A DNA stretch of 64,000 nucleotides from Enterococcus songbeiensis (GCF_005405265.1 NZ_BJDS01000002.1:1-64000); one strand, 5' to 3'. Counted from the first letter of the stretch, positions 8,224-17,691 are shown. The notes: generated by a model not told the origin, from the sequence alone. A program made the numbers and translations.

Positions 8224-9603
8224 TCATTCCTGGTAATCTACATACCTAGATTTATTCGCGCTTGCTAAAAATTCTTTAAACCAGGTATAACTTTTTTTTT
8301 GATAGCGTTTCATATCTTTAAGATCGTGATTCTCACGATTTACATATATTAATCCATACCGTTTTTCCATATCGCCTTTAGAACTTAAAATGTCAATCAT
8401 TCCCCATCCAAGGTAACCCAGAATCTCCACTCCATCATATTTAATAGCATCAAACATTGTTTTTAAGTGTCTTTTATGGTAATCAATTCTATAATCATCT
8501 TCAACTGAAAAATTATTATCTAATAATTCCCTGGCTCCAATTCCATTTTCTACGGGAAAAACTGGTATTTGATAGCGTTGATAAATTTTGTTTAAAACAT
8601 CCCGAAATCCCTCAGGATCTATCTGCCATCCCCACTCATTGGCTGTTAGATAGGAATTATCCTTCTTTCCATATTCTAAATAGCGATTAGGAATTATATT
8701 TTCAGGAACTAAAGAAGAATCAATAGTAGTAGATGCATAGTAGCTAAAAGCAATGTAATCATTTCTTTGTTTTTTTATTTCTTCCATTTCTCCTGAACAA
8801 ACACAAATATCTATTTTATTTGTCTTTAATAAATTTTTCATGAATACAGAGAAATCACCATGAGCATAGCAATCGAGCAAAGTATAATTCATTATCTCAT
8901 CAATTTCTCTTGCGTATCGAATATCTATAGGATTAGAGGTTGCTGGATAGACTTCTTGATAGGCTAACATTCCTCCAATTTTTGCATCTGGAAAATGATT
9001 ATGAAGGTAGTTGCAAAGTGTAGCATGACCAACCATTATATTATGAGCAATTTGATATAATTCTTGATCAGTTTGCCCTCCTTCTAGGTAGCCACTTATA
9101 TTGAAAGTTTCTTCACTATGAAAATGGTTCTGTTCATTAAAGGTAAGCCAATACTTAACCTTATGAGCAAATCGATCAATAATTATTTTACCAAATCGAA
9201 TGAATGCCGCTAGTACATCTTTGTGAATAAATCCATTATATTCTGCTGCAAGATGCCATGGCATATCAAAATGATAAAGACATATCATAGGTTCAATATT
9301 ATGGGAAATTAGGTCATCGATAAATTTATCATAATAAGAAATTGCAGCCTCATTTATTTCCCCAGAGCCATCTTTGATACATCTGCTCCACGAAATTTGA
9401 AAACGATACATATTCATTCCCAAATCTTGCATAAGATTAAAATCTTCAACATAGTTATTGTAGTTATCATTGGCTACTTTCCAATCACTAAGATCTGGGT
9501 CAGCTTTGATTACATCATAGACTGATAAAGATTTTCCATCTTGGTTCCACCCTCCTTCAGTTTGCATACTTGAAACACTATTTCCCCAATAAAATTTTCC
9601 CAT
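8224..9603 (-). CDS. Glycoside hydrolase family 1, probable 6-phospho-beta-glycosidase
   Basis: 459 aa, normal length for GH1. It probably hydrolyses a phosphorylated beta-glycoside brought in by the PTS permease two genes upstream. Seen: N-terminal FYWGNSVSSMQTEGGW, acid/base Glu157 in TFNEQNHF, nucleophile Glu352 in FPVENGIGA, and the C-terminal GYLGWGMIDILSSKGDMEKRYGLIYVNRE, where the Ser-Lys pair is typical of phosphosugar-binding members. The usual NEP motif reads NEQ; the catalytic Glu is kept. GAGAGG ribosome binding site before ATG. It is last in the EIIC - FAD oxidoreductase - GH1 operon, controlled by the divergent GntR at 12582. The true substrate cannot be read from the sequence. 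Confidence 0.88.
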   Translation of the reverse strand: MGKFYWGNSVSSMQTEGGWNQDGKSLSVYDVIKADPDLSDWKVANDNYNNYVEDFNLMQDLGMNMYRFQISWSRCIKDGSGEINEAAISYYDKFIDDLISHNIEPMICLYHFDMPWHLAAEYNGFIHKDVLAAFIRFGKIIIDRFAHKVKYWLTFNEQNHFHSEETFNISGYLEGGQTDQELYQIAHNIMVGHATLCNYLHNHFPDAKIGGMLAYQEVYPATSNPIDIRYAREIDEIMNYTLLDCYAHGDFSVFMKNLLKTNKIDICVCSGEMEEIKKQRNDYIAFSYYASTTIDSSLVPENIIPNRYLEYGKKDNSYLTANEWGWQIDPEGFRDVLNKIYQRYQIPVFPVENGIGARELLDNNFSVEDDYRIDYHKRHLKTMFDAIKYDGVEILGYLGWGMIDILSSKGDMEKRYGLIYVNRENHDLKDMKRYQKKSYTWFKEFLASANKSRYVDYQE

Positions 9604-9627
9604 AAAATTATCCTCTCTTTTACCAGA

Positions 9628-11067
9628 TCACTGAACTTTTGTATCAAGGAAACCTCCGGTTTGAACTATCCTATCTTGTAATTCACTAATATTAACACTG
9701 TGTACATCTCCTGTGTTCAATGCCAAATTGGCAGCTAGACCCGCAGCTTGCCCTAACGCAGTCATTGTTGGAGTAGTTCTAATTGCTCCTTGAGCATCAA
9801 ATTCTGCTGAGACACAACGACCTGTGACTAGAAGATTTTTATACCCTGGTATAGTCATAACACGATACGGAATTTGATAGTAATGCTCGAAGTCCTCGCG
9901 ACTAAAAGTTTTGTTAATTTCTGCTTCTTTTATTTTTGCGTCCTTAATTTTGCTTATATCAATGCCATCTGGTGTATGAACATCTATTGGATAACCAGAG
10001 TGAGCAATGGTATCTATAAATCGAGTATTGTTGATAATATCCTTTCTGGTCAGTGTATAGTCTCCTATTATCTGTCTTGTTTGTCTAACCCCAACTCTCG
10101 GTCCGGTATATTCTAAAAGTAAATTTTGGAAACCGGGCACACTTTTTCTGAAAAAATTTATTATTTCTTGACTTTGCTTTCTACCAATTACTTCAGCTTT
10201 TGATAAGTCAGCAGCATCCGTCCCATTAACATGTATAATTCGAGTAGAATTGATAATAAATTCTCCAGATGTATTTGTTTCAAAAAACAATAGATCTTTT
10301 CTAGGTGAAGTGACTTCACCCGTTTCTCGAGCAGCTTGCATCTCGTCGTAAAATCCGATTACAGCCATTGTTTTTGCAGTTTTAAACGACTTCAAATCTC
10401 TTGCTGCTCTGGGAAACCTGTCAAGGTTATTTAAAATGTAATCTTTTAATTCTGTTACATCAACATTGGAGACCTTGATGTTCATTGTCATAGGTTGGGT
10501 AACAGAATCATTACCTCTGCCTATAGAGTAGGGTACTTCACTTATTTTGGCTAGCTCCGCATCCCCAGTAGCATCTATGAATATTTTGCTGGTTATTTTT
10601 GTGAGTCCGTCCTTGTTATGAATAACGATAGAATTAAGTTTTTTGTCAATGTTTTCTACACCGATTAACTTTGTATTAAAAAGACAGTCACAGTTTGATT
10701 CGCTCACCATCTCATCAAGTATCAGTTTTAATCCTTCAGCATCAAATGGAGTATTGTAAGAAACATAATTTGTTGCATCTCGAACATGCCCTGGGGAAAA
10801 ACCTTTACTGACCAACCGATCAATAATTTCCTGTCCAATTCCTTTTATTACTTGTTTTTCTCCAGCAAAGAATGTCATCATAGGTCCAACACCCATTGAT
10901 GTTAATGCACCGCCCAAAAAAGAATTCTCATCTATTAACAATGTTTTTACACCAGATCTAGCCGCTGAAACAGCAGCAGAAGTTCCAGACATGCCTCCTC
11001 CAACGACAACTAGATCATAATGCAATTCCTTTTCCACTTTTAATGATATATTAACTGACTTGTCCAT
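9628..11067 (-). CDS. FAD-dependent oxidoreductase (FAD_oxidored family)
   Basis: 479 aa, soluble. The Rossmann dinucleotide-binding motif VVVGGGMSGTSAAVSAARSG lies at about 20-39, followed by LIDENSFLGG. FIDATGDAELA near 165-175 and the C-terminal LLVTGRCVSAEFDAQGAIRTTPTMTALGQAAGLAA are the FAD-contacting elements of PF12831 proteins. The substrate is unknown. Its start overlaps the end of the PTS gene by 17 bp and it is followed after 24 bp by GH1, so it very likely acts on the same glycoside or its aglycone. That role is inference from context; members of this family are often found in carbohydrate-use clusters. Confidence 0.82.
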   Translation of the reverse strand: MDKSVNISLKVEKELHYDLVVVGGGMSGTSAAVSAARSGVKTLLIDENSFLGGALTSMGVGPMMTFFAGEKQVIKGIGQEIIDRLVSKGFSPGHVRDATNYVSYNTPFDAEGLKLILDEMVSESNCDCLFNTKLIGVENIDKKLNSIVIHNKDGLTKITSKIFIDATGDAELAKISEVPYSIGRGNDSVTQPMTMNIKVSNVDVTELKDYILNNLDRFPRAARDLKSFKTAKTMAVIGFYDEMQAARETGEVTSPRKDLLFFETNTSGEFIINSTRIIHVNGTDAADLSKAEVIGRKQSQEIINFFRKSVPGFQNLLLEYTGPRVGVRQTRQIIGDYTLTRKDIINNTRFIDTIAHSGYPIDVHTPDGIDISKIKDAKIKEAEINKTFSREDFEHYYQIPYRVMTIPGYKNLLVTGRCVSAEFDAQGAIRTTPTMTALGQAAGLAANLALNTGDVHSVNISELQDRIVQTGGFLDTKVQ

Positions 11068-12397
11068 TTAATTCCTCGGTCCTTTTCATTATTTTTTCGT
11101 TTAATTTTAGAAACGGCAAATATAGTAGTACATTCAAAACTAAAATTAAGAAATGAATTACAGCAGCCCGCCAATCTCCCGCCGTTGCAAGATATGCACT
11201 TACGACCGGTGGCAAATTCCATGGAACCATCACTACAGTTTTAGCCATCCAACCAATACTGGTGAAAAAATAAGCAATAGTAAGGCTGATTAATGGATTC
11301 AAATAAAATGGAATTAGCATAGGTAAATTAAATACAATTGGATATCCAAAAATCATTGGTTCATTGATATTAAACAGTCCTGGTCCAAGAGACAGCCAGG
11401 CAATTTTTCTACTCGAAACAATTTTTGAAAACAAAAGAATCGCAATAATTAAACCAATTGTATTACCCACTCCCCCAAATTGACCAAAAGTATCACGGAA
11501 CGTATTTGTCAAAATATGAGGTGGTTCTTGACCAGCCGCAAAAGCATCCATATTCTCACTCATATTAACTAACATTGGCGGGTTTAAAATTGTACTATTC
11601 ACAAAAGGATGTATTCCTACCCAGAAAAACAGATTTCCTATACCATAGATTAATAAGACACCAAATAAATTCGTGTTTATTTTTTGCAAAGGTTCTTGTA
11701 CAAGTTTAATAATTAAACTTGTGATATCGGTTTCAAAGAAAATCAAAAGCAATGCACCAATCAAAGCGATAGCACTGATTGAAATAGTAAATGGAATTAA
11801 AGAGTTAAATGATTTCGCAACAAAAGGTGGTACCGAATCTCCCATATGAATTTGTAACTTTTTTATGTTACTTAATTTGATAAAAATTTCAACGGAAATT
11901 AATCCAATAATTATAGCAGAAAACATTCCATTTGCACCCAGATTTTTGATTACAACAACTCCAGTAATATCTACAGGATCAGTTGCTCCAGTAGGAATTA
12001 TTTGGTTGATAAGTGGCATTGAAATAATAAATCCAGCTAAACTTACTATAGACGCTGCTAAAGGGTCATTAAAATCCCGATTTCTTGCTAAAATAAATCC
12101 AATAGAAACTGCTACTGCAAGTCCTCCTATATTTAGGGTACCATTCGTAACTAATTGACCCCATATCTGAAGTTTAGCTAATGTATCTCCCGATGCAAAA
12201 AACGGAAATATAACCTGATTTATCATAATCGCAATCCCTGCCACTGTAAAAATCGGCATAATTAAGACAAATGAATCTCTTAATGTTCGCATGTAGAGCT
12301 GCTGACTAAATACCTGAGCAAAATAAACCAGTTTATCTACAAATTTATCTTTGTCAAAATTAGAATTATTACCAGCTACCTTACCATCTTTTTTCAT
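11051..12397 (-). CDS. PTS EIIC permease, lactose/cellobiose family
   Basis: 448 aa membrane protein with about ten hydrophobic segments. Typical EIIC features of the Lac family: FSQQLYMRTLRDSFVLIMPIFTVAGIAIMINQVIFPFF at the start, FFWVGIHPFVNSTILNPPM in the middle, and GLFNINEPMIFGYPIVFNLPMLIPFYLNP, the conserved NEP-type sugar-binding region. AAAGGAG ribosome binding site before ATG. It is first gene of the operon and has no EIIA or EIIB beside it, so these must come from elsewhere in the genome. Expression is likely controlled at the palindrome 12495-12524. Confidence 0.9.
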   Translation of the reverse strand: MKKDGKVAGNNSNFDKDKFVDKLVYFAQVFSQQLYMRTLRDSFVLIMPIFTVAGIAIMINQVIFPFFASGDTLAKLQIWGQLVTNGTLNIGGLAVAVSIGFILARNRDFNDPLAASIVSLAGFIISMPLINQIIPTGATDPVDITGVVVIKNLGANGMFSAIIIGLISVEIFIKLSNIKKLQIHMGDSVPPFVAKSFNSLIPFTISISAIALIGALLLIFFETDITSLIIKLVQEPLQKINTNLFGVLLIYGIGNLFFWVGIHPFVNSTILNPPMLVNMSENMDAFAAGQEPPHILTNTFRDTFGQFGGVGNTIGLIIAILLFSKIVSSRKIAWLSLGPGLFNINEPMIFGYPIVFNLPMLIPFYLNPLISLTIAYFFTSIGWMAKTVVMVPWNLPPVVSAYLATAGDWRAAVIHFLILVLNVLLYLPFLKLNEKIMKRTEELNGQVS

Positions 12398-12494
12398 GTT
12401 TTAATCTCCTTTAATTATTCATTCATTGGCCAATGAAAGCGATAATATTATCTTCGGGAAAATCATAACACACCATTATAATATGTCAATACTT

Positions 12495-12524
12495 TTAATT
12501 AATTAGCATATGCTAATTAATTAA
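12495..12524. promoter_or_regulatory. 30-bp perfect palindromic operator
   Basis: A perfect palindrome with centre TAGCATATGCTA lies between the divergent EIIC and gntR genes, 58 bp before the gntR ATG. GntR/HutC regulators bind such dyads, so autoregulation and control of the PTS operon are likely. Confidence 0.75.
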
Positions 12525-12581
12525 TGAATTGTCTTTTTGAAAATGAAGCTATGTGTTAATATCTTATTGAGGTGAAAAAAA

Positions 12582-13304
12582 ATGGCGAAATATTTAGAAA
12601 TTGCGGGTTTAATTAAAGAGGATATTGAAAGTGGAGTGTTTAAATACGGAGAAACCCTACCCGATCAAAATACGCTGGCAAAAAAATACGAGACAAGTCG
12701 GGTAACTATCCAAAAAGCTCTCAAAATTTTAGCAACAGAAGGATTAATATTTAGTAGGCAGGGTTCTGGAACGACTGTAAAAAAGAAAGTCAAGCCATTA
12801 TCTAAATATGATTTAAGTATAAACGAATATTCTGGTACAACGGCACTATTACGTGGTAGCAAAGTTACAACTCGGATCATCTCCTTTGATATCCACTTAC
12901 CAAATTCTGAAGACCAAGCTAACCTGGAAATTGAAAGTAATGAACCTATATATGATTTCGTTAGACTACGGATTGTAGATGACGAACCATGGCTGTTAGA
13001 ACATACACAAATGCCAGTAAAAATCATTGCCAGTTTAGACGAGGAAATTCTCAAAGGTTCTGTGTATCAGTACATTCAAGACAAATTGAAATTAGAAATA
13101 GGTAACGCTTACAAAATTATTCGAGCAGATGAGCCAAATTTAACAGATATAGAATACTTAAATATCAATAACTCTACACCGATATTAGAAGTTGAACAAA
13201 CTCTTCATCTGACAGATGGACGAGCCTTTGATCATTCCACTAGTAGACGCGCCTTCACTAAAGGAGGAGTTGTCGCATATCACGCTGGAAAGCCGCTTGT
13301 GTAA
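12582..13304 (+). CDS. GntR-family (HutC/UTRA) transcriptional regulator
   Basis: 240 aa. The N-terminal winged helix (GLIKEDIESGVFKYGETLPDQNTLAKKYETSRVTIQKALKIL, GLIFSRQGSGTTV) is classic GntR. Residues about 80-235 form a UTRA effector domain (RIISFDIHLPNSEDQ, PIYDFVRLRIVDDEPWLLEHTQMP, DHSTSRRAF) that would sense a phosphorylated sugar. The gene diverges from the EIIC/oxidoreductase/GH1 operon, and the 30-bp palindrome between them is the likely operator. AGGTG ribosome binding site, ATG start. Confidence 0.9.
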   Translation: MAKYLEIAGLIKEDIESGVFKYGETLPDQNTLAKKYETSRVTIQKALKILATEGLIFSRQGSGTTVKKKVKPLSKYDLSINEYSGTTALLRGSKVTTRIISFDIHLPNSEDQANLEIESNEPIYDFVRLRIVDDEPWLLEHTQMPVKIIASLDEEILKGSVYQYIQDKLKLEIGNAYKIIRADEPNLTDIEYLNINNSTPILEVEQTLHLTDGRAFDHSTSRRAFTKGGVVAYHAGKPLV

Positions 13305-13888
13305 GTATAACTATCATACACATACTGTCAATGGGGTTTAAAAACGTTATTTTTCGGGGGAATAAAAATACCAATTATTCGAAATACCTTTGAATGCAGG
13401 ATAAATTAATCTAGTATTACGCTGTTGCTGTGTCACTATTGAACAATCCCCCCAAAACAGAGATGCGATATTAGTTGTGATAATCGTTGAATGTTGTCGT
13501 ACCTTAAATTCATCAACTTTTAAAATTAATTCGCGTACTCTGAGGTGGTAGTGGGGGCATGACCAGTTTATCGATAATCAGTAAGAAAATCCTTAAAAAT
13601 AGACCAATCAGTAATTCTAGTGTTCTTTTTTTTTGCATATTCAGTTAATTCAATACGCAAAAAAAAAGGCCAATGGACTCAACCATCGAACCTTATCAGC
13701 TTAATACATATGATATTCGTTATTAATAATAATATTTCTAAGACATAATTAAACCAATATCACAATTATCAACATTGATATGTCAATGATTCTCATCAGT
13801 ATTATACGTTTTTCATTTTATCTTTCATAAAATACAGTAAATTAAACAGCTAGCTTTAGTATTTCTTTGAATTATGAAACTGGCTTCC
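13305..13888. other. Intergenic region with probable gene remnant
   Basis: 584 bp between two convergent regulator genes. On the minus strand around 13595-13670 a stretch reads RIELTEYAKKKNTRITDWSI and then a further ten residues to a stop, like the tail of a lost gene; I cannot name it. Poly-T and poly-A runs at 13627-13634 and 13660-13668 could pair and act as a terminator for the plus-strand gntR. Nothing else is recognised. Confidence 0.35.
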
Positions 13889-14608
13889 TTAGATTTTTTG
13901 TGCAACAAATCTCGTTCGAACATAATGTTCAGGCGAAAAATGAATTTCTGTATACTCAAAAATTTTTCCGTCATCCAAATAAGACCAGTTTTGTGTTAAT
14001 CCTACACAATTCTCCTTTTTGAGCTGCAAATGAGTCTTATCAAAATCCGTAGCTAGGATGATTCTATCAACAAGTCTAGAGCCAATAATCTTTTGATTTG
14101 GGACAGACTGAATATAACGATATATCGATTGTTCAGCAATTTCTTTAGATAGGTTAGGAACTATATCAGACAGAAAAAAACTGTCATCTATCATTCCTGG
14201 ACTACCATTTATAATCCTTAATCGAATAACATGGTAACAAATAGCTCCCGCAGGAAACATCGTTCGTGAAGCAAGAGAATCATTGACTTTGACCTTTTCT
14301 AAAGATAGAACTTTTGTTTCAATTAAATCTGTTTGAATAACGGATGACCGATCCATATTTCCAGAGTCAATTAGCAAATCTTTGACAGAGACACGTTGCA
14401 ACACGATATTAGCACTTCCAAGTTTACTATAAACTAATCCTTCACTATTTAATTGCCTGATAGCTTTGCGAATCGTATTACGAGAAACTTTATATTTAGC
14501 TTCTAAACTTTTTTCTACGGGTAATATTTGATATTTATCAAATTCACCCATTAGAATCCTTCGTTTAAGATCTTCATAAATATTTTTTGCCTTGTTTACT
14601 TGAACCAT
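13889..14608 (-). CDS. GntR-family (UTRA) transcriptional regulator
   Basis: 239 aa. The GntR winged helix spans residues about 5-75 (DLKRRILMGEFDKYQILPVEKSLEAKYKVSRNTIRKAIRQL, EGLVYSKLG) and the UTRA domain follows (VIRLRIINGSPGMIDDSFF, GLTQNWSYLDDGKIFEYTEIHFSPEHYVRTRF). It is last in the operon EIIC - ChbG-like - GntR, only 2 bp after the ChbG-like gene. The likely operator is the set of GTTAAC hexamers before the operon, making it a self-regulating unit. Confidence 0.88.
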   Translation of the reverse strand: MVQVNKAKNIYEDLKRRILMGEFDKYQILPVEKSLEAKYKVSRNTIRKAIRQLNSEGLVYSKLGSANIVLQRVSVKDLLIDSGNMDRSSVIQTDLIETKVLSLEKVKVNDSLASRTMFPAGAICYHVIRLRIINGSPGMIDDSFFLSDIVPNLSKEIAEQSIYRYIQSVPNQKIIGSRLVDRIILATDFDKTHLQLKKENCVGLTQNWSYLDDGKIFEYTEIHFSPEHYVRTRFVAQKI

Positions 14609-14610
14609 AT

Positions 14611-15360
14611 CTACATATCTCCAAAAATTGAATAATCTGTTAAACTATATCCTTCCTCTCTTATCATACAAGTAGTTTTGAAATCTGTAAATAGCTTTAA
14701 CTCAGTAGGTCTGCTTTCGTTTAGTGAAGACATTTGTCTAAGCACCTGTGACATGTACCCTGGATGGCAAATAACTTCAACTAGACGGCATTGGGCAGCT
14801 TCTCTCAGCTCTTCTTGTAAATACCTCAGAGAATACTTCACTCCCAATGGGTTTACGATTCTTTTTTCAGGCATTTTTATCCCGTAATCTAATAGATAAT
14901 CGTTGAGCCTTTCATTAGATAACCTACGTACTGGAATATTATAAAACATGGCTAATTTAGCAATTATCTCACACATACGTTGATCGATGATTATATTCTT
15001 ATGGTAAGTCAAATGTGTTAATGCTATGTCTTGAGCTATTAGAAATTCACACTGGGAAAAAAACTCTTTTTCTACCCATGTATAGAATTCAGGAGTTCCT
15101 ACCTCTAAATTTTTTTTCGATAAATCTCTACCATCATAGCATGAGTATCCGATTTCCAAATTTAAATGAATTCCCATATTATTTAACTGATTTTGTTTTG
15201 CAAGTAATGCTGCTTCTTGGCAGTAAGGCGATGTAGCTATAAAATTTGTTTCCGTAATACATCCTTTAGATATCCCATAAAGGATACCTTTAGTTACACT
15301 GGGAACCAAACCAAAGTCATCAGCACTAATTATCAAAGAACGTGAACTACTATTTTTCAT
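14611..15360 (-). CDS. ChbG/YdjC-type carbohydrate deacetylase
   Basis: 249 aa. Members of this family remove acetyl groups from N-acetylated oligosaccharides such as chitobiose phosphates, using a metal-bound Asp/His site. Seen: IISADDFGLVPSVTKGILYGISKGCITETNF at the N-terminus (the SADDFG metal motif), MGIHLNLEIG with the metal His, LTHLTYHKNIII, and VEVICHPGYMSQVL with the catalytic-site His-Pro-Gly. Its start overlaps the EIIC end by 11 bp. Together they suggest uptake and deacetylation of an N-acetylated disaccharide, but no phosphoglycosidase is present in this operon. Confidence 0.85.
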   Translation of the reverse strand: MKNSSSRSLIISADDFGLVPSVTKGILYGISKGCITETNFIATSPYCQEAALLAKQNQLNNMGIHLNLEIGYSCYDGRDLSKKNLEVGTPEFYTWVEKEFFSQCEFLIAQDIALTHLTYHKNIIIDQRMCEIIAKLAMFYNIPVRRLSNERLNDYLLDYGIKMPEKRIVNPLGVKYSLRYLQEELREAAQCRLVEVICHPGYMSQVLRQMSSLNESRPTELKLFTDFKTTCMIREEGYSLTDYSIFGDM

Positions 15361-16624
15361 TTACAATCTCTTTTTTATACAGTCCATCATCTGCAGCTTT
15401 GAAAAATGGATAATAAATCACTGTATCGATTAATAAAAAGAATATTTGTAGAACCCCTAATTTCCAACTTCCTTGCAATAAACCAACAAAAAATATTGGA
15501 ATTGGCATACCTAAAATCGAAGCCCCAGAAGGAGCTGGTACTAAGCCGGACTGAATAACAAAATACCCAATTACAAGATTAATCAATGGTGCAAAAATAT
15601 AAGGAAGTGCGTACATTGCATTGAAAACAATCGGAATTCCAAAAATCAGAGGTTCATTAATGCCAAAGATACCTGAAGGAAGAGAAAGTTTTCCAAGTGT
15701 TTTATATTGTTCACTCTTTGATCTAAAAGCCATCAGAATATTTAATCCTAACGTTGCCCCACCGCCACCAATTGAAGTACAAAGAATCCAAAAAGCTAAA
15801 CCGACAATGTTAGGTAAGGGATCGCCATTGTTAAATGCCTCTAAATTTTGTAAGTCTAATGGCATGAAAACCGTCAATAAAATGGGCATTAATACTAACA
15901 TACCATGAATACCAATCATCCATAAGAGACGAGAAAGCAGCGTAATTAATAGTAAAGCCCATAAGGAATTTCCAAGATTAGTAACTGGCGTTTGAATAAT
16001 CGTGAAGACCACTTGATGAATACTTCCAAAAGATGTTAGTGAGAATAAGAAACGAATAACCATTGCTAAAAAAATGATTATAGCTGAGGGAAATAATCCT
16101 GCAAATGATTGGCTAACCATAGTCGGTACAGCCTCTGGCATTTTGAGAATCCAATTATTTTTGATCATTTTCGTATATATACTTCCTACAGCAAATGCAG
16201 TAAGGATAGCAACAAAAAAGCCTGCACTTCCTAACCATTCAAAACCGATATATGAAGCATCATCTACGATAACCAATGGTGTAATAATCAAAAATGCAAT
16301 TACAGAAATAATACTTGGAATAATTGAATTCACTTCATATTTATGAACATAGGTATACGTTATACTGATAACAGCTATTAGCGAAATGATACTTGTCGAA
16401 AATTGCCCACCTAAAGCAAAAATTGTCTTAATACCATGATTAGAAATAAATTCTTGATAACTTTCAATTGGAAAATTTGCAAATAGCGATGAAAAAGCAC
16501 CCACAATTATGACTGGTAAAATCATCGTTAAACCTGAAGTTAAGATTTTTAATGAAGTAAAACTATCCAGTTTTGCATTGATCCTCTCTAAATTTTTTAT
16601 TAATATACCATCTGATTTAAACAT
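15350..16624 (-). CDS. PTS EIIC permease, lactose/cellobiose family
   Basis: About 424 aa, multi-pass membrane protein. Seen: KILTSGLTMILPVIIVGAFSSLFANFPI, LLWMIGIHGMLVLMPILLTVF and GIFGINEPLIFGIPIVFNAMYALPYIFAPLIN, the EIIC sugar-binding region. I choose ATG 16624 (MFKSDG), eight bases after AAAGGAG; ATG 16630 is only two bases from it. It is first of a three-gene operon with the ChbG-like and GntR genes. EIIA and EIIB are lacking here too, so it depends on general subunits from elsewhere. Confidence 0.88.
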   Translation of the reverse strand: MFKSDGILIKNLERINAKLDSFTSLKILTSGLTMILPVIIVGAFSSLFANFPIESYQEFISNHGIKTIFALGGQFSTSIISLIAVISITYTYVHKYEVNSIIPSIISVIAFLIITPLVIVDDASYIGFEWLGSAGFFVAILTAFAVGSIYTKMIKNNWILKMPEAVPTMVSQSFAGLFPSAIIIFLAMVIRFLFSLTSFGSIHQVVFTIIQTPVTNLGNSLWALLLITLLSRLLWMIGIHGMLVLMPILLTVFMPLDLQNLEAFNNGDPLPNIVGLAFWILCTSIGGGGATLGLNILMAFRSKSEQYKTLGKLSLPSGIFGINEPLIFGIPIVFNAMYALPYIFAPLINLVIGYFVIQSGLVPAPSGASILGMPIPIFFVGLLQGSWKLGVLQIFFLLIDTVIYYPFFKAADDGLYKKEIVNEK

Positions 16625-16643
16625 ATACATCTCTCCTTTTTAG

Positions 16644-16681
16644 GTTAACCCTTTTTGTTAACGGTTTAATATTAAGTTAAC
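16644..16681. promoter_or_regulatory. Three GTTAAC operator half-sites before the second PTS operon
   Basis: GTTAAC occurs at 16644, 16657 and 16676 immediately upstream of the ribosome binding site, two of them within GGTTAACC-like dyads. This is the probable binding region for the operon's own GntR regulator. Confidence 0.55.
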
Positions 16682-16759
16682 CCGATATCTTTGTCAACTA
16701 TTTTTAAAAAAAATTATTGAAAAGCTATACGATTTTATCATTTGCCTTATCTATGTGAT

Positions 16760-17481
16760 AAGCGGAAAGTAAAACGAGTACATGACAAATAGGCAATCGT
16801 CGGTCTACAATCGATGTAGTGGTGGTTGCCTATTTTATTTACAAGTGAGCTAAACTTGATCTGTGCAGGTAAATATTTCTCAAGGAATGATAGATACGAC
16901 AAGTCGGGAAAGTATTCAAATAGAAATTCAAAATATTTCGTGGGATTAATTCCGTTTGCTTTAGCTATGTCGATCGAACTATACACAATGCCATTCGTAG
17001 TCGCACCGCACGTGCTTGCTGAAAAGTTCTAGTTCATTCTACCAACGGTTGTTGGGCGAATACTGAGTTCCGCAAGATTATTTGAAACTGCACAATGACC
17101 CTCAAGTAAGAAATTCATCAAACCGGTTCGGTTGTTGATAGCATAGCCGACGGCTTTTCCTAACTTAGAACCGCCAAGTACGTGAAAGGAGCTGATCTAT
17201 TGCCAAAATCTATCTAAAATTGATTTTGATTTCACGTTTCTAACTTGGTACTTCTCTTCTGGTGAAAGCTGCTGAATTTCTCGTTCGATGCTGAAAAGAG
17301 CATCACAGAATTTCATACCTTGCTCTGCCTTAGAAAGTTTGAGATTTGTTCCTTTTACCTCAACGAACTTTCTTCGCAAGTGTGCCCAACAGTTAACTAA
17401 TGTCACATTTTCTAACGTTCCATAAGCGCTGTAGGCATCACAACGAAGAAATCCCTTAAATCCATGCAGAAATGTCAGCAA
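16760..17481 (-). pseudogene. IS66-family transposase (TnpC) remnant
   Basis: Broken C-terminal half of an IS66 TnpC. In order: GFLRCDAYSAYGTLENVTLVNCWAHLRRKFVEVK (17.2-17.48 kb), then after a frameshift GGSKLGKAVGYAINNRTGLMNFLLEGHCAVSNNLAELSIRP, a stop, and IAKANGINPTKYFEFLFEYFPDL. The DDE-domain start, TnpA and TnpB are missing. It lies right beside the rlmH-end attachment region. An inverted repeat AAATAGGCAA ... TTGCCTATTT follows at 16786-16838. Confidence 0.85.
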
Positions 17482-17639
17482 TCAATGAGACTTTTACACA
17501 AAAGAAACTAAAACAACTTGCCACTAAATTCGAAACATCTAAAGAATCTGTTAAATCGCTAATCATTCATCTTGAGGTATCCAACTCAACTTCGCGTTTA
17601 GATAATGCTTTTCTAAATAAAAAAATAGAATTCATATGA
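17472..17639 (+). pseudogene. Short orphan frame, probable gene tail joined to IS66 remnant
   Basis: 55 codons from ATG 17472 (MSAINETFTQKKLKQLATKF) to TGA 17637-17639. The start lies on the IS66 remnant and there is no good ribosome binding site, so it is probably the 3' end of a lost cassette gene. Helical, hydrophilic, unidentified. Confidence 0.35.
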
Positions 17640-17691
17640 TATGATTGCACACATCACTTTTACAGACGATATTCCTCCAAACTTTAAAAAA

